A DNA stretch of 64,000 bases, taken from positions 186,001 to 250,000 of the forward strand of contig NZ_JAUSWB010000005.1 of NCBI RefSeq assembly GCF_030814955.1, in the 5' to 3' direction. Position numbers and translations under genes: made by a program. The notes beneath the pieces are model-generated. The model was not told the DNA's origin. It ran no database searches and saw nothing but the letters and a program-made list of their open reading frames with translations. The stretch comes from Planomicrobium stackebrandtii (lineage in GTDB: Bacteria > Bacillota > Bacilli > Bacillales_A > Planococcaceae). Each line of letters begins with the position of its first letter. Position 1 is the stretch's first letter. Below are positions 43,153 through 52,178 of the stretch, one piece after another.

Positions 43153-43646
43153 ATGGATTGCATCACGCTGAATTTCAATCTCCCATTGGCATTGTGGAAA
43201 TCGTTGGAACTGACGACGCCATCATTTCCATCCTGTTCAGTGAAAAAAACACAGTGGATTTTCCGGTCGATCCAGGCAGCCCGCAAGTGATTGTGGATTG
43301 CCAGCAGCAGTTGAAAGAATATTTTAAAGGACAACGCATGGAATTCGATTTTCCTGTTACCTCTACTGGCACCGCATTCCAGCAAAAAGTATGGGCGGCA
43401 TTGACCGAAGTTCCATATGCCGAAACCGTATCATACGGAGCAATTGCCAAAGCAATCGGCAGCGACAAGGCCGTGAGAGCAGTAGGGAACGCCAACAGCA
43501 AAAACAAGCTCACCATTGTTGTACCTTGCCATCGCATCATCGGCTCTACCGGCAAACTGACCGGCTACACGGGCACGCTGACCCGAAAAGAGTGGCTGCT
43601 CCGCCATGAAAAAGAGTTTGCTGAACATGCTCAAACCCTAAAATAA
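43149..43646 (+). CDS. ogt: O6-methylguanine-DNA methyltransferase
   Basis: This encodes 165 residues with the active-site VPCHRI (Cys127) and the DNA-binding SYGAIAKAIGSDKAVRAVG segment (in parts). It takes the methyl group from O6-methylguanine in a single-turnover reaction. ATG 43149 follows GGAGG and overlaps the alkA stop. Third gene of the alkylation repair operon; could also be named adaB. Confidence 0.93.
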   Translation: MNGLHHAEFQSPIGIVEIVGTDDAIISILFSEKNTVDFPVDPGSPQVIVDCQQQLKEYFKGQRMEFDFPVTSTGTAFQQKVWAALTEVPYAETVSYGAIAKAIGSDKAVRAVGNANSKNKLTIVVPCHRIIGSTGKLTGYTGTLTRKEWLLRHEKEFAEHAQTLK

Positions 43647-43648
43647 AC

Positions 43649-43697
43649 AATAATGAACCCCAGCTGATTTTGATCAGCTGGGGTTCATTATTGTTTT
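43649..43697. terminator. Strong bidirectional terminator after the ada operon
   Basis: A perfect 20-bp stem (AATAATGAACCCCAGCTGAT and its complement, 43649-43692) with loop TTTG, followed by GTTTT. Confidence 0.95.
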
Positions 43698-43718
43698 GCA
43701 CGTGCTTTACTGTGTTTC

Positions 43719-44696
43719 TTACTTCACTTGCGCTTCCGCTTTTTCAGATTCATTCAAATCGACATCCACCGAAGTGACAAAATAGCGTTTTGAGTCATCC
43801 GTTTCGAGTTCGACTTTCTTTCTGTCAAACAGCGAGACAGTTTCGATTTTCTCTATTTCGCCTGTTTCAATATCTTCTTCATAGATGCGGTAGCCGATAA
43901 TAGCGTCGTCACGCACCGCGTGCCAGGAGATGTTGAAAGCAGTAGCCGCCACATTTGCAGGGGGCTCTGGCGGTGTTTCTTTAACACTCGAATCGGAAAC
44001 CAATTCGGCTGTAACGACCAGGCGTTCTTCATGCGATCCAATGTCGCGGTTAAAATCACCAGTGCAAGTGATCAAGTTGATCATCCGCTTGTCCGAGTTG
44101 CCGAAGATTTCTTCGATTGGTGCTTCATCGGTTTCGTAGCTGGTCAGGTTCTTCACCTCAAAAACCATCTCGCGTCCATCGGCATCCGTCAAAATTACGG
44201 TTTCCCCAACCTTTACATCCGTCAGCTCATAAAAGACAGCCGGACCCGTCAAGCTGTCGACATGTCCAGCCAACACGGCATTGCCTTTTGCGCCCGCTTT
44301 AAAGCCAGGCTCAAACCAGCCAACTTGATCTACATCTTCCGGCACACCCATTTCGCCGTTATCCAAAATGCCGGTTGGCTCGATGGCCGCTTTGACACCG
44401 ATAGAAGGAACTTCAATCTGAGAAGGCTCCATGCCTTTTATGCTTTCCTGGCGTTCCCGCTGCAGCATTTGCAGCTTTTCCCGTTGTTCCGGAAGGATAG
44501 GAAACTCCGCGATCTTGTCGACATAGTTGCCGGATACCTCTTCCTCATCTGCCTCTTGCTCGGCTTGCTCAGTGGATTCAACGGGTTCAACCTTTTCTTC
44601 AACCGTTGGGCTGGCAGCCAAAGGCTCCAAAATGATGAACAAAGCGAGACATAAAATGATGGCTGTTCCCATAGTGACAAGCTGCTTCATCTGCAT
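43719..44696 (-). CDS. Class F-like sortase with fibronectin III-like C-terminal domain
   Basis: This encodes 325 residues: an N-terminal membrane anchor (about 8-26), an acidic linker, a sortase domain with His145 (LAGHVDS), Cys211 (ITCTG) and Arg225 (EERLVV), and about 85 extra residues from 240 on that look like a fibronectin type III fold (PPANVAATAFNISWHAV, YRIYEED). Sortases join surface proteins to the wall or other acceptors at LPxTG-like sites. The gene lies 52 bases after a protein ending in MPATG, its likely substrate. Confidence 0.82.
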   Translation of the reverse strand: MQMKQLVTMGTAIILCLALFIILEPLAASPTVEEKVEPVESTEQAEQEADEEEVSGNYVDKIAEFPILPEQREKLQMLQRERQESIKGMEPSQIEVPSIGVKAAIEPTGILDNGEMGVPEDVDQVGWFEPGFKAGAKGNAVLAGHVDSLTGPAVFYELTDVKVGETVILTDADGREMVFEVKNLTSYETDEAPIEEIFGNSDKRMINLITCTGDFNRDIGSHEERLVVTAELVSDSSVKETPPEPPANVAATAFNISWHAVRDDAIIGYRIYEEDIETGEIEKIETVSLFDRKKVELETDDSKRYFVTSVDVDLNESEKAEAQVK

Positions 44697-44748
44697 TTCC
44701 TCCTTTCCAATCAGGAACAGAGAGAGCCACTGGCCCTCCCTGAATTTG

Positions 44749-46083
44749 TTATTGCTGGTTTTTGGTTTGGCGGTATGTGATTGTTCCAGCTGCCAACAAG
44801 ATCATCGTGCTTAATGTAATCCAAAGGATCATTGTATTCGACTGGCCAGCAGTGCCGCCAAGTCCTGTTGCCGGCATTTTTTCAGGTGCCGTGTTTTCAA
44901 AGTTCTCAGGGAATTGATCAACAATTGCGCCGCTCAATCCTTTGCCGATATCAAACATGATGGCATAGCCTGCACGGTATGTTTCGTAAGATGCAGCATA
45001 ATCGCCTGAGACGTATTGCTGGAACGTATCCACAACAGAAGTTTCATGTGCTTGTACGCCTGCAATGGTTTCATCCAAAGGCATGCGGTCTTCCGTTGCG
45101 CCGTTCAAGAAAGTTCCTAGGTCTGTTGCAAACGTGCTGGTCAAAGTAGTTGTTGCTTCTTCGACAGCGGGCTGATCGTCAGCTGCTGCTGCAGTCACAA
45201 GGTCACCTTGTACGGAGATGTGCTGGTTGTTCCAAAGTTCAACAAATTGGTTGCTTGCTTCTTCACCGTAGACAGAAGCAAGTGCTGTCCGGAACTCTTC
45301 TGTGTTTTGATCTTGTGCCCAATCGGCAAAGTCAAAGTCCTCAGAACCATTATAGCCTTTTGTCATGCTCAATTGCGCTAAAGCGAAATGTTCAGCCGCA
45401 ATGCGGTTGACTGTCGAACGGAAGTCGCCGGCTGGTGTATTCGGATCAGAAAACTGATCTGGGAACTGAGCGGAAATTGCTCCACTGATGGCGCTTCCGG
45501 CTCCAAAGATTTGCGTGAAGCCTTCCAGGTAAGACGTGTAAGCCGCTTCGTAGTCACCTTCTACATATAGATCGAATGTTTCCTGAACGAAATCTTCATG
45601 CTCGCGAAGAGCAGCAGTTGCGCCGTCTTCCGGAAGGTTGCCTTCTGTTGCGGTGCCAAGAAATGCACCCATGTCGTCAACAAATGACTGAATCTCGACT
45701 AACGCTTCTTCTTGCATGGCTTCATCGCCGGCTTTCACAGCAGCGGCGTAATCGTCCGTGCCCATGTTGTGCTTATCAAAGATTTCGACAAAAGCCGCTC
45801 CGCCTTCTTCGCCGTAAACAGATGCGATGACCGGCTCCATGTCAGCTGCGTTGGCATCAAGTGCTGCTATTGCTGCTTCTGCCGCTTCGTCTCCATCATA
45901 GACTTTCATCATGGAATCGACAGCGAGTGCGTAATGCTCCGATAACAGAGAATCCAATGTTGCGCGAAGTTCCACGCCGGTTGTTTCTGTTGGCGGCAGC
46001 TCATCTGCCAATGCGGTTGTTGCCATTCCGGGTATTAGTAACGCGGCTCCAAGTACAGGTACTAAAACTTTATTCCATTTCAT
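44749..46083 (-). CDS. Duplicated surface protein with MPATG sorting signal
   Basis: This encodes 444 residues. A signal peptide (about 1-27, ending ALA) is followed by two related helical repeats (about 40-205 and 222-395) sharing EHYALA/EHFALA, ASVYGEE, ATEGNLP/ATEDRMP, GDYEAAYTSY/GDYAASYETY and AQFPDQF/DQFPENF. The end has MPATG, a hydrophobic segment and a basic tail, i.e. a cell-wall sorting signal. Repeat function is unknown to me. ATG 46083 follows GAGGAGTGG. It is upstream of the sortase in one operon. Confidence 0.8.
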   Translation of the reverse strand: MKWNKVLVPVLGAALLIPGMATTALADELPPTETTGVELRATLDSLLSEHYALAVDSMMKVYDGDEAAEAAIAALDANAADMEPVIASVYGEEGGAAFVEIFDKHNMGTDDYAAAVKAGDEAMQEEALVEIQSFVDDMGAFLGTATEGNLPEDGATAALREHEDFVQETFDLYVEGDYEAAYTSYLEGFTQIFGAGSAISGAISAQFPDQFSDPNTPAGDFRSTVNRIAAEHFALAQLSMTKGYNGSEDFDFADWAQDQNTEEFRTALASVYGEEASNQFVELWNNQHISVQGDLVTAAAADDQPAVEEATTTLTSTFATDLGTFLNGATEDRMPLDETIAGVQAHETSVVDTFQQYVSGDYAASYETYRAGYAIMFDIGKGLSGAIVDQFPENFENTAPEKMPATGLGGTAGQSNTMILWITLSTMILLAAGTITYRQTKNQQ

Positions 46084-46092
46084 AAAAACCAC

Positions 46093-46461
46093 TCCTCATT
46101 TTTGAATTCATATAAACATAACGGAGGGGTTCAGAGATTAGATCACTTTTTTGAAAAAAAGAAACTGCACGTTAGGATAGGGAAAGCTTCTTTGGAATGG
46201 AAATCCACTGCAACAATTTGGGTGAGGTAAGATGAAGGATTGCCATAGCTGGTGATTTTAAAATGAAATCAGATCGATGCTGTAAATGGTTAAGAGTGTA
46301 ATGAAACCAGCTCTTGTATAGCTGTTCAGCTGATTGATGAATAAAACTTCACCATGGAAATTACAGAGCAACAGTTGGGAGTGAGCGGATTTTGCTCACG
46401 GACAGAGGCAGTTTGCTGTGGCAAACTGTTTCCATTCGGCTCTTTTTGGCTGGAAATCGCG
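46093..46461. other. Intergenic region with two small hairpins
   Basis: No gene is seen. GTGAGC/GCTCAC (46381-46399) and CAGTTTGC-tgtg-GCAAACTG (46409-46428) are inverted repeats lying directly before the 21-bp array. Neither has a clear T-tail. Confidence 0.4.
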
Positions 46462-46566
46462 TTTGGCTGGTAAATAGGGTCGTTTGGACAGTATTCTGGC
46501 CGGATTGGACAGTATTTGGTGGGGAATAGACTGTATTTTGTTTGATTTGGATTGTATATCCATTTA
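46462..46566. repeat. Array 1: five 21-bp units, core TTGGAnnGTATT
   Basis: The GGA...GTA core recurs at 46465, 46486, 46507, 46528 and 46549, each exactly 21 bases apart. The middle units read TTTGGACAGTATT and ATTGGACAGTATT; the rest of each unit varies. The last unit ends in GTATATCC. GGAAAT precedes the array a few bases upstream. Confidence 0.8.
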
Positions 46567-46674
46567 ACTGGAAATAATCATGCTAATAAAAGCTGGAAAA
46601 GCTGAAATTCAAGCCGGTTTCTCTCCTACTCAACCTAAAACTATCGATTACAGGAATCAAACTTTAATGAAAAT

Positions 46675-46703
46675 AAAAAAACCGCCACTTTGGCGGTTTT
46701 TTC
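46675..46703. terminator. Bidirectional terminator downstream of the hydrolase gene
   Basis: ACCGCCA-ctt-TGGCGGT stem with A and T runs on both sides; on the minus strand it follows the alpha/beta hydrolase gene by about 30 bases. Confidence 0.85.
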
Positions 46704-46731
46704 ATTTAATATGAACACCTTCTGGATATTC

Positions 46732-47550
46732 TTATTTTACGCCAGAGCTTCTGAGGAAACTCAATAACTCATTGTTAAAACGCTCGGGTTCATCTGCGTT
46801 GATGCCATGTCCGCTGTCCTTAAATGGAACAAGAACGGAATTGGGTATTTGTTTTTCAAGTTCTTCGCCCAGTTCATAGGCACAAATTCCATCTTTTTTC
46901 CCGTGGAAAATGGCTGTTGGCACGGTGATGCCTGCCAATTCGCCGCGCAAGTCTTCATCTCTCAATGCAATTGCCGAGTTGATGGTCGAATGCGCTCCGG
47001 CTTCAAGGCCAAGCTGCTGAAACCACTGCAGGAATTGCGGTGATTTTTTCTGTTCAAAGAACATATCCGCAAATTGAGCAAGAAAAGCCGGTCGATCTTC
47101 TTTGATTTGTTTGATGATGTCATCCACTTCTTTGGGTTTCAAGTTGATCTTGAAATCGTCGCGTTGCGTGAACACAGGAGCCGCCGCTCCCATCAATAGC
47201 AATTTGTCTACGTCCTGCTGGCCAAACTTTGTTAAGAAGCGAATTGCAATGGGTCCGCCCATGGAAAATCCGGCAAGCACGAAATTTTCAAGTTTCAAGT
47301 GATCAACGACCGCTTTAACATCGCTAGCTGCTGTATCGTAATCGTAGCCTGACCACGGTTTGTCCGATTTTCCGTAGCCTCTCAGGTCGATGCCGATGAA
47401 CCGGAAGTTTTGCTGCGCAAGGATGCTGATCTGCGACTCAAATGATTTGCTGTTCAGTGGCCAGCCGTGGATAAATACTACCGGCTGCCCCGATCCTACA
47501 TCTTCTGCATAAACTTTCACGCCGTCTTCCACTTCAATATAATGTCCCAA
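46732..47550 (-). CDS. Alpha/beta hydrolase, haloperoxidase/esterase type
   Basis: This encodes about 272 residues: oxyanion HGWPLNS, nucleophile GFSMGG, acid in FHGKKDGI, His in DSGHGINAD. DLRGYGKSDKP is typical of the non-haem chloroperoxidase group, which mostly are esterases. The start is TTG 47550, seven bases after GAGGAGGAG; the frame opens further upstream at 47631 without such a site. Confidence 0.8.
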   Translation of the reverse strand: MGHYIEVEDGVKVYAEDVGSGQPVVFIHGWPLNSKSFESQISILAQQNFRFIGIDLRGYGKSDKPWSGYDYDTAASDVKAVVDHLKLENFVLAGFSMGGPIAIRFLTKFGQQDVDKLLLMGAAAPVFTQRDDFKINLKPKEVDDIIKQIKEDRPAFLAQFADMFFEQKKSPQFLQWFQQLGLEAGAHSTINSAIALRDEDLRGELAGITVPTAIFHGKKDGICAYELGEELEKQIPNSVLVPFKDSGHGINADEPERFNNELLSFLRSSGVK

Positions 47551-47693
47551 AAACTTCTCCTCCTCTAATTTAAAAAATGTATTGATGATATGCTTCCCTA
47601 TGCTGGCAGGAAATAAACTGCAATAGATCAAAGACTCCTTTTCAAATTTCGGCTAGCGAGCGTCCGCAAAGGATAAATGGGATGAAAAAAATT

Positions 47694-48818
47694 TTAGTTT
47701 ACTTTGGCGCCATCAATAAAAACGTCTTCAGGATGGTGCTGAAGCTCAAACGGATTGCCGCTCCAAATGACGAAATCGGCATCTTTTCCGACTTCAATCG
47801 AACCTACACGGTTTTCCACACCCAGATGTTTTGCAGCATCGGAGGTTAGTGCGCGCAATGCCTGTGTTTCTGAAATACCGTGGTTGATGGCATGGATGGC
47901 GCTTGTCAGCAAATACTGGATGCCGATTACTGGGTGGTCTGTGGTGATCGAGCAAGGTACTCCCGCATCAAGCAGCGATTTGATCGTCGACCATTGCTTG
48001 TCCTTCAATTCGACTTTCGAGCGTGTCGACAAAGTGGGGCCGACGGAAACCCGGACATCGTGCTTAACGATGTAGTCAGCAATCTGATGTCCTTCGGTGC
48101 AATGTTCGATTGTGACATCGATTCCGAACTCGCGCTTTAAGCGCAGCACCGTGACAATGTCATCCGCCCGGTGCGCATGAACCCGGAGGGGGATTTCTTT
48201 GTTCAAGACTTTCACCAAATTCTCCATCCCGAGTTTGCGCTCTTTTTTCTCACTTTCCATGTAATTTCGCGCGTCGATCAAGTTTTCCCGCAGCAGTGCG
48301 GCCACACCCATTCGGGTAGTCGGCATTTTTCCTTTTCCACCGTGGAACACTTTCGGGTTTTCTCCGGTTGCCGCTTTCATGCCGGAAGGGGAGCGGATGA
48401 CCATTTCATCAACGATATGACCTGTTGTTTTCAGCACTGACATTTCGCCGCCAATGACATTGGCGCTTCCCGGCATAACCTGAACTGTCGTGATGCCGGC
48501 CTGGCGCGCATCCTCAAAGCCTCTATCCAACGGGTTGATCCCATCGATTGCACGCAGTTGAGGGGTAACAGGGCTGCTTGTTTCGTTATGGTCTTTGCCG
48601 TCTTTCCCAATGCCTTCTTCGGTAATTCCAAGGTGGGTGTGGACATCGATGAGTCCCTGTGTGACAATTTTGCCGCCAGCATCAATCGTTTTGCAGCTGG
48701 CAGGCAATTCCAGACCTTCCCCCATGCCGATGAATTTTTTATCATCGATCAGTAAAGAAAAATTCTCGAAAATTTTGCCCTTGCCATTCCAAACACACGC
48801 ATTTTGAATCATGATCAT
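47694..48818 (-). CDS. Amidohydrolase-family protein
   Basis: This encodes 374 residues. Metal motifs DVHTH, VHAHR, IEHC and TDHP are intact, so it is probably active. It resembles imidazolonepropionase/adenine-deaminase-like cyclic amidohydrolases of unknown substrate; the C-terminal LGVENRVGSIEVGKDADFVIWSGNP (in parts) is the usual end. ATG 48818 follows AAGGGGA. It stands alone, divergent to the M42 peptidase gene. Confidence 0.75.
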   Translation of the reverse strand: MIMIQNACVWNGKGKIFENFSLLIDDKKFIGMGEGLELPASCKTIDAGGKIVTQGLIDVHTHLGITEEGIGKDGKDHNETSSPVTPQLRAIDGINPLDRGFEDARQAGITTVQVMPGSANVIGGEMSVLKTTGHIVDEMVIRSPSGMKAATGENPKVFHGGKGKMPTTRMGVAALLRENLIDARNYMESEKKERKLGMENLVKVLNKEIPLRVHAHRADDIVTVLRLKREFGIDVTIEHCTEGHQIADYIVKHDVRVSVGPTLSTRSKVELKDKQWSTIKSLLDAGVPCSITTDHPVIGIQYLLTSAIHAINHGISETQALRALTSDAAKHLGVENRVGSIEVGKDADFVIWSGNPFELQHHPEDVFIDGAKVN

Positions 48819-48981
48819 CAATAAAAATCCCCTTTCTGAATAAACTTATTAATTAGTTTACCATTATGTGGAGAGTGAGATGATGGCTTCTATTCGGAAT
48901 AAACAAAATTTTCCGAAAGACTGACAGACTATTTTCAAGTAGAATAAACCTTGTAAAGAATCCAAGAAGAGGAGAATGCAT

Positions 48982-50049
48982 ATGTTTAAAGAGCAATTTT
49001 TCCAAGAACTAAAAGAGCTTGCAGCTTTGCCGGGCAGTCCCGGAAGAGAACACCAGGTGGTCAAACGGCTGGCCGAATTGCTGGAACCGCTGGCAACTGT
49101 TGAGATTGATCATATGGGCAATATCTATGCCGTCTTGGAAGGCAGTAAACCCGGGCCGACAGTATTGGTATCGGCCCATTCGGATGAAATCGGCTGCATG
49201 GTCAGCGCCATCGACAGCAAAGGGTTTCTGCGGATGGAACGGACCGGCGGTATGATGGATGCCTTGCTGGTTGGACGCAAAGTGAATGTGAACGGCCACT
49301 TTGGCGTCGTCGGTGTGAAAGCTGGACATCTGCAGACCGCCAGCGAAAAAACCAAAGTTTTGCCGATTGGCGAGATGTACGTCGATGTTGGAGCTCGCTC
49401 CAAAGAAAGAGTGCTGAAGATGGGCATTGAAATCGGGGACTCAATCACTTATATCAGCGATCTTGACCGGTTTACCAATAGCGACTTGATCTGTGGCAAG
49501 GCGATCGATAACCGCAGCTGCTGTGTCATGTTAGTGGAATTATTCAAAACCTTTCAAGATAAAGACTTTAGCGGCACCATGGTCGGAGTGATCGCGGTAC
49601 AAGAAGAGGTCGGTCTGCGGGGAGCACAAATAGCCGGTTACAAGATTGATCCCGACTATGCCATCATTCTTGATACGATTGCCTGCGCAGATACCCCGGA
49701 CGGCAACACATATCCGATTGCTATCGGCAGAGGGCCGGTGCTGCCCTTGTTGTCCGGTGGAGGTGCACGCGGCAATTTGATGGCTCCGCAAATGAAAGAC
49801 TTGATCATCAAATATGCCGAGAGAAACGATGTGCCGATTCAATTGTCGGTTATGCCCAACGGGACGACGGATCTATCGGCAGTTCACCTGGTGAAAGAGG
49901 GCATTTTAGGGGCGGCGATCACTTTCCCGCGCCGCTATTCCCATTCGCCCATCGAAATGGCGGATTTGAAGGATTTTGAAGCTGGCTTTACTTTGCTGAA
50001 AGCGATGCTGAGAGACAGTGCTGAATGGGGAGACATGAAGTTTGTCTGA
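48982..50049 (+). CDS. M42-family aminopeptidase (deblocking/glutamyl type)
   Basis: This encodes 355 residues. Metal ligands and catalytic parts are visible: SAHSDEIG, AIDNRSCC, QEEVGLRGA, ILDT and YSHSPIEM. M42 enzymes are cytoplasmic tetrahedral complexes that trim peptides. ATG 48982 follows AGGAG by eight bases. A shared terminator follows. Confidence 0.87.
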   Translation: MFKEQFFQELKELAALPGSPGREHQVVKRLAELLEPLATVEIDHMGNIYAVLEGSKPGPTVLVSAHSDEIGCMVSAIDSKGFLRMERTGGMMDALLVGRKVNVNGHFGVVGVKAGHLQTASEKTKVLPIGEMYVDVGARSKERVLKMGIEIGDSITYISDLDRFTNSDLICGKAIDNRSCCVMLVELFKTFQDKDFSGTMVGVIAVQEEVGLRGAQIAGYKIDPDYAIILDTIACADTPDGNTYPIAIGRGPVLPLLSGGGARGNLMAPQMKDLIIKYAERNDVPIQLSVMPNGTTDLSAVHLVKEGILGAAITFPRRYSHSPIEMADLKDFEAGFTLLKAMLRDSAEWGDMKFV

Positions 50050-50073
50050 TCCTGGACCAATGTTTTGGAACCA

Positions 50074-50113
50074 CAAAAAAACCGAAGCCAGTAAAAATGG
50101 CTTCGGTTTTTTA
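50074..50113. terminator. Bidirectional terminator
   Basis: AACCGAAGCCA pairs with TGGCTTCGGTT, with A and T runs, between convergent genes. Confidence 0.92.
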
Positions 50114-50118
50114 GGGCT

Positions 50119-51732
50119 TTATTGCGTAATAGAGACGTTTCGCAGCTGATAGATTCCAGCTGCATCGATTTCGAATCCGGTTACGGTATCAGCGACGCCA
50201 ACCAGGTAATCCTGGTGGAGAAGGTAAGCCATAGGGGCATCTTCTGCCAGCATCGCTTGCGCTTCTGCGTAAATTTCTTCGCGTTCAGCAGCTTCAGTTG
50301 AACGGCGTCCCTCATCAAGCAACGCATCGAATTCCGGGTTGTCGTAGAACGAACGGTTCCCAGGATTTCCTTTGGAAGCTGAATGGAACAGCGGGTACAG
50401 CGTATAATCTGCGTCTCCCGTAGAGTTGGACCAGCCAAGGATGAACATATCGTGATCCCCTGCAGAAGTCCGTTCAATATAAGAGCCGAATTCCATTACT
50501 TCAATGGCAACCTCAATATTCAATTCAGCAAGAGCTTCCTGTACAAGGACTGCAATTGCCTGGCGCTGCGGATTATCGTTTGTCCAGATGCTTGTCGTGA
50601 ATCCATCTGCCATGCCGGCTTCTTCAAGAAGAGCCCGTGCCTCATCCATATTAAAATCAATTGACTCAACGTCTTCGGTGTAGCCGAAGATGCCAGGTGC
50701 AACCGGGCCTTGCGCGACAGTACCGACACCATCATAAATGCCGCTGATGATCGCTTCGCGGTCGATGGCATAGGAAATCGCCTGACGCACTAATGGATCA
50801 TCAAATGGTGCTTTTTCGGTATTGAATCCGAGATAGGCAATACTCGCGGATTGCTCCTGTGTAATGGAGGCAACCCCTGAGTTTTCGATGCGGGACACTT
50901 CGTTTGGCTGAACCGGGTCGATAATGTGGACGTTTCCGGTTTCAAGGTCTGCTGCGCGCACCTGTGAATCAGGCACGACGCGGAATGTCACCGTGTCTAC
51001 ATTTGCTGGAGTATCCCAATAGTCTTCGTTTTTCGACAGGCGAATTTCTGAGCCTGGTTCCCAAGATTCAAATTTAAAGAACCCTGTACCAACCGGGTTT
51101 TCGGAAACAACCGAGAATGGATCAGCGCCTCCGGCAACCGCTTCATAATCGGCTTCAATAGATGCTGGTGAAATCATGCCGCCGCCTGCGTGAGAAAGAT
51201 GGGCAAGCAATGGAGAAAAGGCATATTCCGTGGTAATCTGGACTTCATAATCACCGATCACTTCAACTTCCGAGATCATCTCATACAAGTTAAAGCGTGG
51301 AGATGCCAAAGCTTCGTCGCGAATGCGGTCCAAATTCACTTTGACGGCTTCTGCGTTAAAGGGTTCGCCGTCATGGAAAGTTACATCTTCACGAAGCTGG
51401 AAAGACCAAGTCAGCTCATCGACCGGCTCCCATGATTCTGCCAAGCCTGGAATGATTTCGCTGTTTTCATCGCGATTTACTAAGGTTTCAAAAATATTTG
51501 CCTGAATGACAGAAGATGGTACGTCATTAGCGCCATGTGGATCCAAAGAAGAAGCATCGGATAATACGGCAAGTATCAGGTCGCCGCCTTGGGTCGCCTC
51601 GCCGCTGTCCGGAGCCGGTTCATCCTCTGAACCTGCAGAGTCGTCACTGCCGCCGCCTGCGCATCCTGCCAGGAACAATGCAAGAACAAGCAATAATAAA
51701 AAAGGCCAAGCTGATTTTCTCGGTAATGCCAT
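50119..51732 (-). CDS. Peptide/nickel-type ABC transporter substrate-binding lipoprotein
   Basis: This encodes 537 residues. The signal ends in a lipobox FLAGC, followed by a Gly/Ser/Asp/Glu-rich linker and a family 5 binding domain (AVLSDASSLDPHGAND, TWSFQLREDVTFHDG, VRQAISYAIDRE). Such proteins bind peptides, glutathione or opines. No permease or ATPase gene is near, so it must work with a system encoded elsewhere. Confidence 0.87.
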   Translation of the reverse strand: MALPRKSAWPFLLLLVLALFLAGCAGGGSDDSAGSEDEPAPDSGEATQGGDLILAVLSDASSLDPHGANDVPSSVIQANIFETLVNRDENSEIIPGLAESWEPVDELTWSFQLREDVTFHDGEPFNAEAVKVNLDRIRDEALASPRFNLYEMISEVEVIGDYEVQITTEYAFSPLLAHLSHAGGGMISPASIEADYEAVAGGADPFSVVSENPVGTGFFKFESWEPGSEIRLSKNEDYWDTPANVDTVTFRVVPDSQVRAADLETGNVHIIDPVQPNEVSRIENSGVASITQEQSASIAYLGFNTEKAPFDDPLVRQAISYAIDREAIISGIYDGVGTVAQGPVAPGIFGYTEDVESIDFNMDEARALLEEAGMADGFTTSIWTNDNPQRQAIAVLVQEALAELNIEVAIEVMEFGSYIERTSAGDHDMFILGWSNSTGDADYTLYPLFHSASKGNPGNRSFYDNPEFDALLDEGRRSTEAAEREEIYAEAQAMLAEDAPMAYLLHQDYLVGVADTVTGFEIDAAGIYQLRNVSITQ

Positions 51733-52096
51733 GTAGTTTCCCCCTGTATCTTCATATTTTGGAATATCACTCTAGACGCAATATTCTGATAACAATGATA
51801 GCATATTGTTTTTGCCAAAACAATCCAATGTCCCGCATTTTAGTAGCCAAAACATCCGAAAGGGTGGAGCAATGCGGGAGATGCCTGTGTTTCTAAACAA
51901 ACTCCGAGATGTTTGCCTAAAGATTTAGCCCTCTACTTAGGTCATTTGCTTTGTTCACAACCATTGGTGAATCTATTTCCAAATCTTCGGCCGGTGTGAA
52001 AATCGAACGGCGTCTCTTCTGCAGAAAGAAAAATACAGTGTTTCCCCCTTGATAAGTCAATAAAATGGTAAGTTCTATATAGCAATTTAATATAAC
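51733..52096. other. Intergenic region before ganR
   Basis: About 360 bases. On the minus strand an open frame (52117-51917) ends in a protein-like stretch with FTPAEDLEIDSPMVVNKAN but lacks a usable start; it may be a gene remnant. Nothing else is recognised. Confidence 0.3.
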
Positions 52097-52148
52097 TTGA
52101 CAATTAGGAAAAAACAAGTAAAAATTAAGTAAAACAATTTACTTAATT
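52097..52148 (+). promoter_or_regulatory. ganR promoter and operator
   Basis: TTGACA (52097-52102) is a good -35 box with an A-rich -10 region near 52119-52125. AATTAAGTAAA-acaa-TTTACTTAATT (52123-52148) is a perfect 11-bp inverted repeat just after it. The core GTAAAACAATTTACTT recurs before ganS. Confidence 0.82.
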
Positions 52149-52178
52149 AGATTTGAATCATAAGTGGAGGTGGAAGGA

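Noticed and set aside
43920-44654. A 244-codon frame on the plus strand
   Set aside because: It is antisense to the sortase gene, whose His/Cys/Arg triad is intact.
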